A stretch of DNA of 13,829 nucleotides, taken from Chloroflexota bacterium. Lineage in GTDB: Bacteria; Chloroflexota; Anaerolineae; Caldilineales; Caldilineaceae. The position numbers were made by a program, and so were the translations under genes. Shown here one piece after another: positions 1 to 6,285 of this stretch (its first letter is position 1; every line of letters begins with the position of its first letter). The notes below the pieces were generated by a model. That model searched no databases and had not been told where the DNA came from. It saw only the letters and a program-made list of their open reading frames with translations. The DNA lies in the NCBI GenBank assembly GCA_003577005.1, contig QEUW01000201.1, positions 1 to 13,829 on the forward strand, written 5' to 3'.

Positions 1-602
1 TATGGAAGGCGGGCAGTTGACGATGACCCAGGCGCGGGCCATTAGTGCATCCAACTGTTCGTTCGCCTGCGGGGTGCGTTGTCGCACGGCCTCGGCGTCA
101 CCCAGTTCGTGCGTTACCAGCGGGCCAAAGAGGGCCCAGGCCATTTCCTCACCCAGGCCAATCTGGTCGAAGGCAAGGTCGGGGCCGGGGGCAAGCACAG
201 CCCAGACGCTAAACAGCACACTGCTGTCAAAGTAAAGATCAGCCGGGGTGAGGAGCACAGCGCAGTAGGCGTGCAAGTGTCTCTCCAGTTGCTCTGCTGC
301 CTGCGCAACCAAAGGGGGTGGTGCGTTGCTGCTAATGAGCCGCGCCAGCCGGGCGTTGGCTTCGGCCAGGGCTCTGTATTCGGGCATCGGCGCAGATTGT
401 TCATTGAGTGTGACTGGCGGCTCGGTGCTCCATTGGGGCCATAACCAATCCGGAGTGGACATGGCCGGGAATGGCGCCACGGCTGTAAGTTCGTGTTCGC
501 CTAGCCAGGGGTGGGACAGTGGGCGGGCCAGGATCAGGGCGTTGTCCCCAGGTTGCGCCAGGCGAAAGTGGAGCCGCCCGCCTTCCAACTCCAGGTTGAT
601 AC
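1..602 (-). CDS. RNA polymerase beta prime-like segment (partial, runs off window; probable C-terminal continuation of the beta-like gene)
   Basis: This minus-strand frame is open from about 642 down to base 1. It has strong codon-position GC bias but no convincing start of its own. Read after the beta-like ORF it begins GINLELEGG, which resembles the extreme C-terminus of bacterial beta (GINIELEDE in E. coli). It then shows beta prime landmarks in order: HFRLAQP (like HIELASP), ELTAVAPFPAMSTPD (like the LTVLPVLPPD segment), EYRALAEANARLARLI (like DLYRRVINRNNRLKRLL, the clamp helices that dock sigma region 2), GPDLAFDQIGLGEEMAWALF (like GPxLxLHQCGLPKKMALELF), and finally VIVNCPPSI (like VLLNRAPTL). 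The window ends there, before the expected NADFDGD catalytic motif. The N-terminal zinc ribbon/zipper region of normal beta prime is missing. Similarity is by remembered family motifs, not by a search. Alternatives are a separate overlapping gene with a non-ATG start, such as TTG at 588, or a decaying pseudogene. Confidence 0.82.
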
Positions 603-2105
603 CGGCGTGCCAGCGGCGACGCGCTCCGCCAGTGATCTTGTTTCAGCGCCGACCTTGCTGCGCCCCGCCGCCCGTGTATTGAAGTGCTCGCGAATCGTCT
701 CAAAGGCGCCGATCTGGCGTAAAACCTGCGCCTCCATTTCGCCTTGTCGCTGCACTGGCGCGGCCTCGTCCACCGCCGCCCGCATTTTATCGCGGGCCAG
801 GTGCGCTGTCCGCCCCCAGTAGACCCAGCCGACCGTGCTGGCTCCAGCCAGAGATTCGCCCGTATCCCCGCGGACGAGCGTCTCCATACCGTCCTCCGGC
901 AGGCCTGCCGCCGCAAGCCGTTGGCGGATCTCTTGTTCGCTTGGCCCATGAAAGGGCGGGGCAATGATCGGGTTACCTTCCGTACGCGCCAACCTTCCCA
1001 GCACAGCCTCCCACAGTTGGCCGATGTTGAGGCGTCCCGGCAGCAAGATCCCGCTGAAGATCAGTTCAACCGGCGCGCCATCAGGCAGGCGCGGCATCTG
1101 CGCATCGGGCAGGATGCGGCTGACCACCCCCTTGCTGCCGTGGCGGTTGCTGAGCTTGTCGCCCGGCTCCACCTGGTGGTCGACGTTGCTCAGCCGCCGC
1201 GCTGCGGACTCGCTCAGGATGATGCCATCCTCAAACGTGTCTCCACCCCAGGGGACAAAGGCGGTGAGCAGGTTGCGTCCGCACCAGAAATGGGGCGCGG
1301 CGGGTTCGTTGCCGCTCTGCACCAGCGCCGGCTCCGGTTCGGCGTAGGGCAGCCACTGGCGCTGCATGTTGGCCCCCATGAGCAGGCGGTTGGGGTCATC
1401 GTGCTCCAGACAGGGGATCAGCGATGCGCTCAGGCCCAGCCCGGCTTCGGGGCGCTCATCGTCGATGACCAGCCGACCATCACGGATAGCCGCGCCTAGC
1501 GCAATCGTAAAGATGTGGCCCAGGTTGGGACCTTCGGGCATCTCAAGGGGGCAGACGCGGCCAAACTGGCTGGGCGTGGTCAGCGCCGTCTGGTTGAGCA
1601 CGATCAGCCGCCGCAGATGTGTGTGATAGGAGAGCTGGTTGGTTTCATCCAACTCCTGGGCGTAGCGGCTGGTGTGCATGAATTCGCCGATCCACCGGTC
1701 CAGTGGCAGCCAGGCGCGCACCAGCGCGGCATCCCAGGGCAGATCAGGTGGCGCCTGCCCCAGGCGTTCGATTACCAGGTCGTAGAGCATCTCGCCGACA
1801 CAGTTGATCTGTGCCACATCCAGTTCACTGTGCGCGGCGGTCGGCACAACGACACGACGCCGGCCATTGATCAGAAAGACACCCTCGTCATCTGGTTGGG
1901 GCAATTCGGTGTATTCGACTTCAAGTTCCTGCTCGCCGGGTCTCGTTGCCAGCGTGATCGCCACCCGGCAGGTGTAATCGCCGGTCGGCTCATACTGATA
2001 GCCGGCCAATGGCAGGCGCGCGGCCAACAACTGGGGCAAGTGCTCCTGCATAAAGCGTTTGAATGATTCTTTGTGCCAGAACGGGGTCATCTGTCTATTC
2101 GCCAT
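534..2105 (-). CDS. Compact RNA polymerase beta (RpoB)-like protein, paralogue lacking lobes and flap
   Basis: The 523-residue product carries the conserved core of the bacterial RNA polymerase beta subunit. INGRRRVVV (79-87) matches the INGxERVVV motif. The fork/rifampicin region is at about 147-175, followed by GRVCPLEMPEGPNLGHI (182-198), LEHDDPNRLLMGANMQRQ (233-250) and NLLTAFVPWGGDTFEDGIIL (278-297), where E292-D293 match the conserved ED pair of E. coli beta. GDKLSNRHGSKGVVSRI (315-331) keeps both active-site lysines, K317 and K325. The C-terminal part (401-500) matches the DGRTGE...VGxxY...DK...GEMEV region. It is less than half the length of ordinary beta: the two lobes and the flap are absent by motif spacing. 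The last ~22 residues, from 502 on, lose similarity, while the frame open to base 1 resumes it, so a one-base loss near 602 is likely. The start ATG overlaps the sigma gene end by 11 bases, implying translational coupling. It is clearly not the housekeeping rpoB. Confidence 0.93.
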   Translation of the reverse strand: MANRQMTPFWHKESFKRFMQEHLPQLLAARLPLAGYQYEPTGDYTCRVAITLATRPGEQELEVEYTELPQPDDEGVFLINGRRRVVVPTAAHSELDVAQINCVGEMLYDLVIERLGQAPPDLPWDAALVRAWLPLDRWIGEFMHTSRYAQELDETNQLSYHTHLRRLIVLNQTALTTPSQFGRVCPLEMPEGPNLGHIFTIALGAAIRDGRLVIDDERPEAGLGLSASLIPCLEHDDPNRLLMGANMQRQWLPYAEPEPALVQSGNEPAAPHFWCGRNLLTAFVPWGGDTFEDGIILSESAARRLSNVDHQVEPGDKLSNRHGSKGVVSRILPDAQMPRLPDGAPVELIFSGILLPGRLNIGQLWEAVLGRLARTEGNPIIAPPFHGPSEQEIRQRLAAAGLPEDGMETLVRGDTGESLAGASTVGWVYWGRTAHLARDKMRAAVDEAAPVQRQGEMEAQVLRQIGAFETIREHFNTRAAGRSKVGAETRSLAERVAAGTPVSTWSWKAGGSTFAWRNLGTTP

Positions 2106-2688
2106 CGTTTTGCTCCCATCGCTCCATCAAATACCGTTTGCTGTAATACAAGCGTGACTTTACCGTTCCTTCGGGGATGCCTAATTGATCGGCCACGCTG
2201 CGCAGGTCCATCTCGGCGTCGTAGACCAGGCGAAAGACCTCGCGCTTCTCTTCGGGCAACTCTTCCACCAACTTCTGCAAACGCTGGACCTGTTCGGCTG
2301 CTTCGACCACGGCGGGCGGTTCAAGTGCGGCGGCGTCGACCAGCCAGCCGGGTGCGGATATTTCCTCTTCGCTGCCGCTCTCATCGACAAGCCTCGCCTC
2401 CAACGTCTGCTGGGGCCGCCGCCGCACGGTCCGCAGATAGTTAAGCGCCAGATTGGTGGCGATCCGATAGAGCCAGGCCTTGACCGATCCGTGATCGTCC
2501 CACTGTTCGGCGCGCGTCCAGACGCGCAAGAAGACCTCCTGCACCAGATCGTCGCCGGCCGTATGGTCACGCACGATGCTTTGCACGTGACGTTGGATCG
2601 GCGTCCGGTAGCGCACAAAGAGCACTTCAAACGCAGCCGCATCCTGTGCCTGGATTTGCCGGATCAAGTCGTGGTCGGATCGCTGCAT
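2095..2688 (-). CDS. ECF-family RNA polymerase sigma factor
   Basis: This 197-residue protein has the two-domain layout of extracytoplasmic-function sigma factors. Region 2 spans about 20-92, with DDLVQEVFLRVW (46-57) and AWLYRIATNLALNYLR (71-86), the segments that bind core polymerase and the -10 element. Region 4 spans about 134-190, with a helix-turn-helix, DLRSVADQLGIPEGTVKSRL (161-180), for -35 recognition. A longer, proline- and acid-rich linker (about 92-130) separates them. No anti-sigma factor gene is adjacent. The downstream partner is the compact RNA polymerase-like gene, whose ATG lies inside the sigma stop region (11-base overlap), so the two are almost certainly cotranscribed. 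The ribosome site before ATG 2688 is weak (AGAAGCG). The function of the regulon is unknown. Confidence 0.94.
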   Translation of the reverse strand: MQRSDHDLIRQIQAQDAAAFEVLFVRYRTPIQRHVQSIVRDHTAGDDLVQEVFLRVWTRAEQWDDHGSVKAWLYRIATNLALNYLRTVRRRPQQTLEARLVDESGSEEEISAPGWLVDAAALEPPAVVEAAEQVQRLQKLVEELPEEKREVFRLVYDAEMDLRSVADQLGIPEGTVKSRLYYSKRYLMERWEQNDGE

Positions 2689-2738
2689 CGTTCGCTTCTA
2701 TGAGATAAGACACCGGAACGGGTGGGAAAGTTCATCGA

Positions 2739-2874
2739 GTCAAGCTGCCAACGGATTCGGAGAGCAGCTTGAACGGATGGGTATACAGCATCCGTTCCGC
2801 AGGATATGGATAGGATCGGATTCCATATCAAATAATCCGCTCAATCAGTTCCAAAAATCCGTTGGCAGCTTGAC
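2739..2874. repeat. Structured 136-bp element with 19-bp inverted ends and internal hairpins
   Basis: A perfect 19-bp inverted repeat (2739-2757 with 2856-2874) encloses two further hairpins: 2771-2779 with 2789-2797 (9 bp, 9-base loop) and 2803-2810 with 2822-2829 (8 bp, 11-base loop). A competing 8-bp pairing (2741-2748 with 2764-2771) uses the left arm of the outer stem, so two exclusive folds are possible. It sits between the start of the sigma gene and the toxin-antitoxin promoter, with no ORF inside. It could be a MITE-like insertion, or the structured leader of the sigma-polymerase transcript. No target-site duplication is evident. Confidence 0.75.
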
Positions 2875-2888
2875 CCACCCAAATCCTG

Positions 2889-2927
2889 TTGACGGCTTCT
2901 GAAAATCTGTTATACTGTCGATCAGTA
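2889..2927 (+). promoter_or_regulatory. Sigma70-type promoter and likely operator of the toxin-antitoxin operon
   Basis: TTGACG (2889-2894) and TATACT (2911-2916) are separated by 16 bases, close to the sigma70 consensus, and lie about 36 bases upstream of the antitoxin ATG. A short palindrome, TACTG-5-CAGTA (2913-2927), overlaps the -10 box. That placement suits autorepression by an AbrB-fold antitoxin, as is usual for vapBC modules. The operator role is inferred. Confidence 0.75.
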
Positions 2928-2951
2928 AACCAGCTTTTCAGGAGAACCATC

Positions 2952-3266
2952 ATGGCCGTCACCGTCCAAGTGGCGCAGCGTGGGGTTGTTACTTTGCCCA
3001 AGACGCTACGCGATGCCTATAACATCCGCACGGGCGATGTCTATACTGTGATCGACATGGGGGACGGCTCGTTTCGTTTTGTCCCCCGCCAACTCAAGAT
3101 CGATGCTTTGTCCGATGAAATTCGCACGGCTCTTGAAGAAAAGGGGGGAGACGCTGGAAAGTATGCTAAGAGCCTTGCGCGAACAACGCGAAAGAGATGT
3201 CATTCTGGACGCCTAAGCTCTTTCTTGACACCAGCGCCTTTTTTGCCGGGCTTTATTCAAGCATAG
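2952..3266 (+). CDS. AbrB/SpoVT-fold antitoxin (VapB-type), 3' end apparently frameshifted
   Basis: The start ATG at 2952 has a good ribosome site (AGGAGA, 7 bases upstream). Residues 1-50 form a swapped-hairpin AbrB DNA-binding domain: VQVAQRGVVTLPKTLRDAYN followed by the TGDVYTVIDMGDGSFRFVPR strand pattern. As read, the protein has 104 residues and its tail after LEEKG (65) is atypical. Removing one G from the G6 run at about 3143-3148 gives a tail ETLESMLRALREQRERDVIL plus DA and a stop at 3214-3216, for 87 residues. That is the usual antitoxin length and C-terminal helix, and it then overlaps the toxin start by 20 bases. The break is either a consensus error or a genuine slippage/phase-variable site. 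The protein should bind and neutralise the PIN toxin encoded next to it and repress the operon. Confidence 0.85.
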   Translation: MAVTVQVAQRGVVTLPKTLRDAYNIRTGDVYTVIDMGDGSFRFVPRQLKIDALSDEIRTALEEKGGDAGKYAKSLARTTRKRCHSGRLSSFLTPAPFLPGFIQA

Positions 3267-3643
3267 GCGGCGCTCACGCGCTTCTCCAACTCGGCGAAAA
3301 AGGAGATCTACACCTGGTAGTCAGCAGTGATGTTTTGCGCGAACTGGAAGCAGTAATGCGACGAAAACTGCCCGAAAAACTGGATCGGATGTTGGTTGCG
3401 CTCGATACCACCATCGCCCACATCGAACCAACTCCGGCGTCGAGCTTCATCAAGCCACTATTGCCGCTTGTGGATTATCACAACGACGCCCTCGTGCTGG
3501 CCGCCGCCCTCGCCGCGCAGGTGGATTTCTTTGTCACCCTCGACCGCCAGCATTTTCCCCACAACGATCCGTTGCGGTCAGCCCTGCCCTTCCCCATCGG
3601 TACGCCGGGCAATTGCCTGGCGTGGCATCGACAGCAGATTTGA
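3197..3643 (+). CDS. PIN-domain ribonuclease toxin (VapC-type)
   Basis: This 148-residue protein is a typical PIN nuclease. The acidic quartet is visible: D11 in FLDTSAFFAG, E49 in VLRELEAV, D97 in YHNDALVLAAA and D116 in FVTLDRQHF. The length is normal for VapC-like toxins, which cleave RNA with Mg2+. The ATG lies inside the 3' end of the antitoxin gene, the usual coupled layout of vapBC. The ORF appears intact. The target RNA cannot be told from sequence. Confidence 0.9.
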   Translation: MSFWTPKLFLDTSAFFAGLYSSIGGAHALLQLGEKGDLHLVVSSDVLRELEAVMRRKLPEKLDRMLVALDTTIAHIEPTPASSFIKPLLPLVDYHNDALVLAAALAAQVDFFVTLDRQHFPHNDPLRSALPFPIGTPGNCLAWHRQQI

Positions 3644-3645
3644 TT

Positions 3646-4218
3646 ATGGACGCCGAACTTGAACTTCTGCGCTCTGCGCTGCAACGCCGCTGGCCCCATG
3701 CACCGGGCGAGAAGGCTCAACGATATGTGGATAACTTTTTCGAGCGCCAGCGCATCGGCACCCGGATCAGCGGTCGCGTTGTCGGTAATCACGGCACCTA
3801 CACCGTATCGATCCGGGTAGAAGGAGAGCAGATTACGTCGGCATGTAGTTGTTACATCGGCAAAGATGGCTACTGCCATCACTGTGCGGCGCTGGCGGCA
3901 ACCTTTTTGAAGGACCCGGCGAGCTTCCCCGCCATTGAGCGTGTAGAGTGCAACGAAATCCGCGGTCTGGCCGATCTACACAGCTTTCTCGCCCACACCA
4001 CGCTCGACTATTTGCTCCAACAATTGCGCGAACTGGGCATCACCCAGACCGCCTTTGCCCAAGGCACCGGCACGACCGCGCAACATCTCTCAGCCGTCAA
4101 ACGGAGCGAGCTACGCAATCGCTTTCATAGCGAGTTGGGAGCGCTGAAGCTGGCCTGTCTGTGGCTGTTGGAACATCATCAAGAATTTACACAAGATCAG
4201 AAAGGCTCAAAGGGATGA
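3646..4218 (+). CDS. SWIM zinc-finger protein with C-terminal helix-turn-helix-like domain
   Basis: The ATG at 3646 is chosen because it follows the toxin stop by two bases; a TTG at 3613 would add 11 residues. The 190-residue product has a SWIM-type zinc-finger signature, CSC (67-69), seven residues, then CHHC (77-80). SWIM fingers bind DNA or protein. The C-terminal half holds ELGITQTAFAQGTGTTAQHL (129-148) and further helices, resembling a small XRE-like helix-turn-helix. The stop overlaps the next ATG (ATGA), so the gene is coupled to both neighbours in the same operon as the toxin-antitoxin pair. A role as an operon regulator or third TA component is possible but unproven. Confidence 0.8.
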   Translation: MDAELELLRSALQRRWPHAPGEKAQRYVDNFFERQRIGTRISGRVVGNHGTYTVSIRVEGEQITSACSCYIGKDGYCHHCAALAATFLKDPASFPAIERVECNEIRGLADLHSFLAHTTLDYLLQQLRELGITQTAFAQGTGTTAQHLSAVKRSELRNRFHSELGALKLACLWLLEHHQEFTQDQKGSKG

Positions 4219-4679
4219 GCACCCACCCAACAACAGAAAACGGCCGGCTCGAAGCGATCTGGCTCAAGCGGGCCCACGGCGGCAAGATGGACGCGACGCA
4301 GCGCGCCCAACTCAAGACAGGTCGTGGATTAGTCGGCAACGCTGACCAGGGTGGCAAACGCCAGGTGACGATCATCGAGAAAGAAGTGTGGGCCAGGCAC
4401 ATGGCTGCGACCGGCGCCACGCTCGACCCCTCCGCCCGCCGGGCCAACCTAATGGTCAGCGGCATTCCGCTGGCCGATAGCCGCAAGCGGGTGCTCCAGG
4501 TCGGCCCGGTGCGCATCCGCATCTACGGCGAGACCAAGCCCTGCGAGCAGATGGACGAGGCGCACCAGGGGCTGCGGGCAGTGATGTACCCAAACTGGGG
4601 CGGTGGCGCCTACGGCGAAGTGTTGGACGACGGGGAGATTGCCGTGGGGAATGTCGTGCGGTGGGTGGATGAAGCGTGA
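4215..4679 (+). CDS. MOSC-domain protein
   Basis: The start ATG overlaps the preceding stop (ATGA). The 154-residue protein follows the MOSC pattern: GRLEAIWLKRAHGGKM at the N-terminus (10-25), GRGLVGNADQGGKRQVTIIE (37-56), RRANLMVSGI (75-84), then the invariant cysteine C110 in ETKPCEQM, and GGGAYGEVLDDGEIAVGN (129-146). MOSC domains derive from molybdenum-cofactor sulfurases. Stand-alone members such as YiiM handle N-hydroxylated compounds or sulfur transfer to molybdenum centres. The specific substrate here is unknown. It is the last gene of the plus-strand operon, and a hairpin follows at 4693. Confidence 0.9.
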   Translation: MSTHPTTENGRLEAIWLKRAHGGKMDATQRAQLKTGRGLVGNADQGGKRQVTIIEKEVWARHMAATGATLDPSARRANLMVSGIPLADSRKRVLQVGPVRIRIYGETKPCEQMDEAHQGLRAVMYPNWGGGAYGEVLDDGEIAVGNVVRWVDEA

Positions 4680-4692
4680 GAGATGGGCTACA

Positions 4693-4719
4693 TGCAACGC
4701 ACCCTATGGGTGCATCGCA
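4693..4719. repeat. Hairpin of the GTGCGATGCAC/GTGCGTTGCAC repeat family, possible terminator
   Basis: Twelve-base arms around a 3-4 base loop lie in the 48-bp gap between convergent genes. On the minus strand the RNA pairs completely with two G-U wobbles; on the plus strand two A-C mismatches remain. Two related copies occur at 9904 and 9957. There is no T-run, so it may be a REP-type element that also limits read-through. Confidence 0.7.
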
Positions 4720-4727
4720 CGGTGGGG

Positions 4728-5495
4728 TCACGGGGAGAGGCGGCCAAAGTAGACTTTTGTATCGTAGTCGAACGACACCTGGCCGCCCACCTGATAGGTC
4801 TCGAAGAGGGTGCGTAGCGCGGCCAGCATCGGTTCGTGGTTGGGATGGCCAGCTTCTGGTGTGTAGGAGGACGAAAGCAGCCGGCCTTGCAGCTCCGTGT
4901 AATCGAGAGACTTTGGATTTGGGTGTACAGCAACCTGGCAACCGGCCGAACCAAAAAAGGCGTTGACATTGCTTTCGTCAAATTCGGGCCGGTGGTGCGT
5001 CACCTCGCTGTAGTCGATAGAGTAACGCTGGATCAACTGCTCGTATTCGCGCGTAAAGGGCGTCGCCTCGCTGCGCCGGTAGTTCCACACGAGTACAACC
5101 CATCCGCCCGGGCGCAGAATGCGCGCAAATTCGTCGCGAGCGCGGTCGTGGTCGAACCAGTGGAAAGCCTGGCCAGCGGTGACAAAGTCGATGCTTCCAG
5201 TAGGCAGGGTTGTCGCCTCAGCCGTGCCGTCGATGCTGGTGAAGTTGGGATAGCCCTGCAAGATCCGTTCGGCGGCCTCGCGCATCTCTCGGTTTGGCTC
5301 CACGCCCAAGACAGGATTCCCATTGGGCAAAAAAAGTTCGCTGAGCAACCCCGTCCCCGAACCGATGTCAGCGATCACGTGGCTGGCGGTGAGCCCGCAC
5401 TCCGTCTTGAGCGTGTCAAGCACGGCAGGTGGATACGAGGGTCGGTAGCGGACATAATTTTCCACCCGGCTCGAAAAACGCTGTGTAGAATCCAT
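4728..5495 (-). CDS. Class I SAM-dependent methyltransferase
   Basis: The 255-residue protein shows a Rossmann-type methyltransferase core: motif I VIADIGSGTGLL (40-51), acidic residue E66 at the end of strand 2 (LGVEPN), and SIDFVTAGQAFHWFD (101-115), which resembles post-II/motif IV of Methyltransf_11/25 proteins. RILRPGGWVVLVWN (124-137) is the motif VI region. YRPSYPP near the N-terminus is common in this subgroup. Its ATG shares one base with the stop of the upstream acetyltransferase gene (TGATG), so the two are translationally coupled. Substrate unknown. Confidence 0.92.
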   Translation of the reverse strand: MDSTQRFSSRVENYVRYRPSYPPAVLDTLKTECGLTASHVIADIGSGTGLLSELFLPNGNPVLGVEPNREMREAAERILQGYPNFTSIDGTAEATTLPTGSIDFVTAGQAFHWFDHDRARDEFARILRPGGWVVLVWNYRRSEATPFTREYEQLIQRYSIDYSEVTHHRPEFDESNVNAFFGSAGCQVAVHPNPKSLDYTELQGRLLSSSYTPEAGHPNHEPMLAALRTLFETYQVGGQVSFDYDTKVYFGRLSP

Positions 5496-6043
5496 CAGGT
5501 GTGATCCTCCAACCTGAGCAGCATTTTATAGGATTTGGTCCCCACGCGGTTGACAATTTCATCAACAACAGCAAACCCAAACCGGTCGTAGAGGCGAACC
5601 GCCGGGTTGTCGGCGCGCACGGTGAGCACAATCGCTGGGTAACGGCCCGTCGCTGCCTGCACCAGCTGATCTATCAAGGCGCTGCCCACACCCCTGCCGG
5701 TCCACGCCGGTAAGACGGCAATCGCCAGTTCGGGAGTCTCATCATCGTAGTAGCTGGCGCTGGTCTTGTCAGCGATGAGCAGCCGCAGCCACGCTGCGCC
5801 GATGGCTGCACCGGAGGATGGCGTCTCGGCAAGCACGCCGAGATCACCCGGTTTGCCCCAGCCTGCCACATACTGCGCCAGGAAGGGGTTTTCTTTCGCC
5901 GCCTCCGGTGAGGTCGCGCCGTCTTCATCCATGTGGGCGGCGTAGTAGAGCATTTGCCACAGGGTCGCTTCATCGGCGGGCGTTACCGGGCGGATCGGGT
6001 GGGCCGACAAAGGGAGCCGAGAATGAATTGCGTGGATGGGCAC
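5495..6043 (-). CDS. GNAT-family N-acetyltransferase
   Basis: This 182-residue protein starts at GTG 6043, with AGAGG about 8 bases upstream. It has an N-terminal IRPVTPADEATLWQML strand-helix, LAIAVLPAWTGRGVGSALID containing the acetyl-CoA loop (R/Q-x-x-G-x-G type, GRGVGSA), and VRADNPAVRLYDRFGFAVVD, the usual C-terminal strand-helix. It therefore appears full length. It is the first gene of a two-gene minus-strand unit with the methyltransferase. The acceptor substrate is unknown. Confidence 0.9.
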   Translation of the reverse strand: MPIHAIHSRLPLSAHPIRPVTPADEATLWQMLYYAAHMDEDGATSPEAAKENPFLAQYVAGWGKPGDLGVLAETPSSGAAIGAAWLRLLIADKTSASYYDDETPELAIAVLPAWTGRGVGSALIDQLVQAATGRYPAIVLTVRADNPAVRLYDRFGFAVVDEIVNRVGTKSYKMLLRLEDHT

Positions 6044-6128
6044 AGGTTCGCCTCTTCCCTATTTTCCGGTGTGAGTGGTTTGCTTCAAAGGTACTTCCAG
6101 AGCTTCTCAAAGGTCGGGCCGACGAGTG

Positions 6129-6207
6129 AGAACCGCGGATTGACAGAAAGACGCGGATTCTCGCCCTTCGCACATAGATCCGCGTCTTTCTGTCAATCCG
6201 CGGTTCT
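6129..6207. repeat. Long perfect palindrome (30-bp arms) between transcription units
   Basis: Arms 6129-6158 and 6178-6207 are perfect reverse complements (inner core GAACCGCGGATTGACAGAAA) around a 19-base loop. It lies in the 242-bp gap between the enolase-superfamily gene and the acetyltransferase gene, both on the minus strand. It could stop transcription of the former or be a mobile palindromic repeat. The rest of the gap shows nothing recognisable. Confidence 0.85.
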
Positions 6208-6285
6208 TGGATGCACTTTCGAGCAGCTCTGATTCAATTCTGGTAGTACAAAACGTCAACAAGATCTACTCGCCTTGCGCGCTGT

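Noticed and set aside
744..1499. Plus-strand open frame of 251 codons opposite the polymerase gene
   Set aside because: It is antisense to strongly conserved beta motifs and has no recognisable domain.
534..2105. Housekeeping rpoB
   Set aside because: The lobes and flap are missing, the protein is under half the normal length, it is preceded by an ECF sigma rather than ribosomal protein genes, and it is continuous with a reduced beta prime.
1..2105. Phage-type multisubunit or killer-plasmid RNA polymerase
   Set aside because: Known phage and plasmid versions are far more diverged; here bacterial beta motifs are nearly verbatim, and no phage gene is seen in the window.
2772..2798. ECF-like promoter (GGAAC, 18 bases, CGTT) on the minus strand upstream of the sigma gene
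   Set aside because: The spacer is long for the consensus and both boxes are simply the arms of a hairpin, so it cannot be separated from the palindrome.
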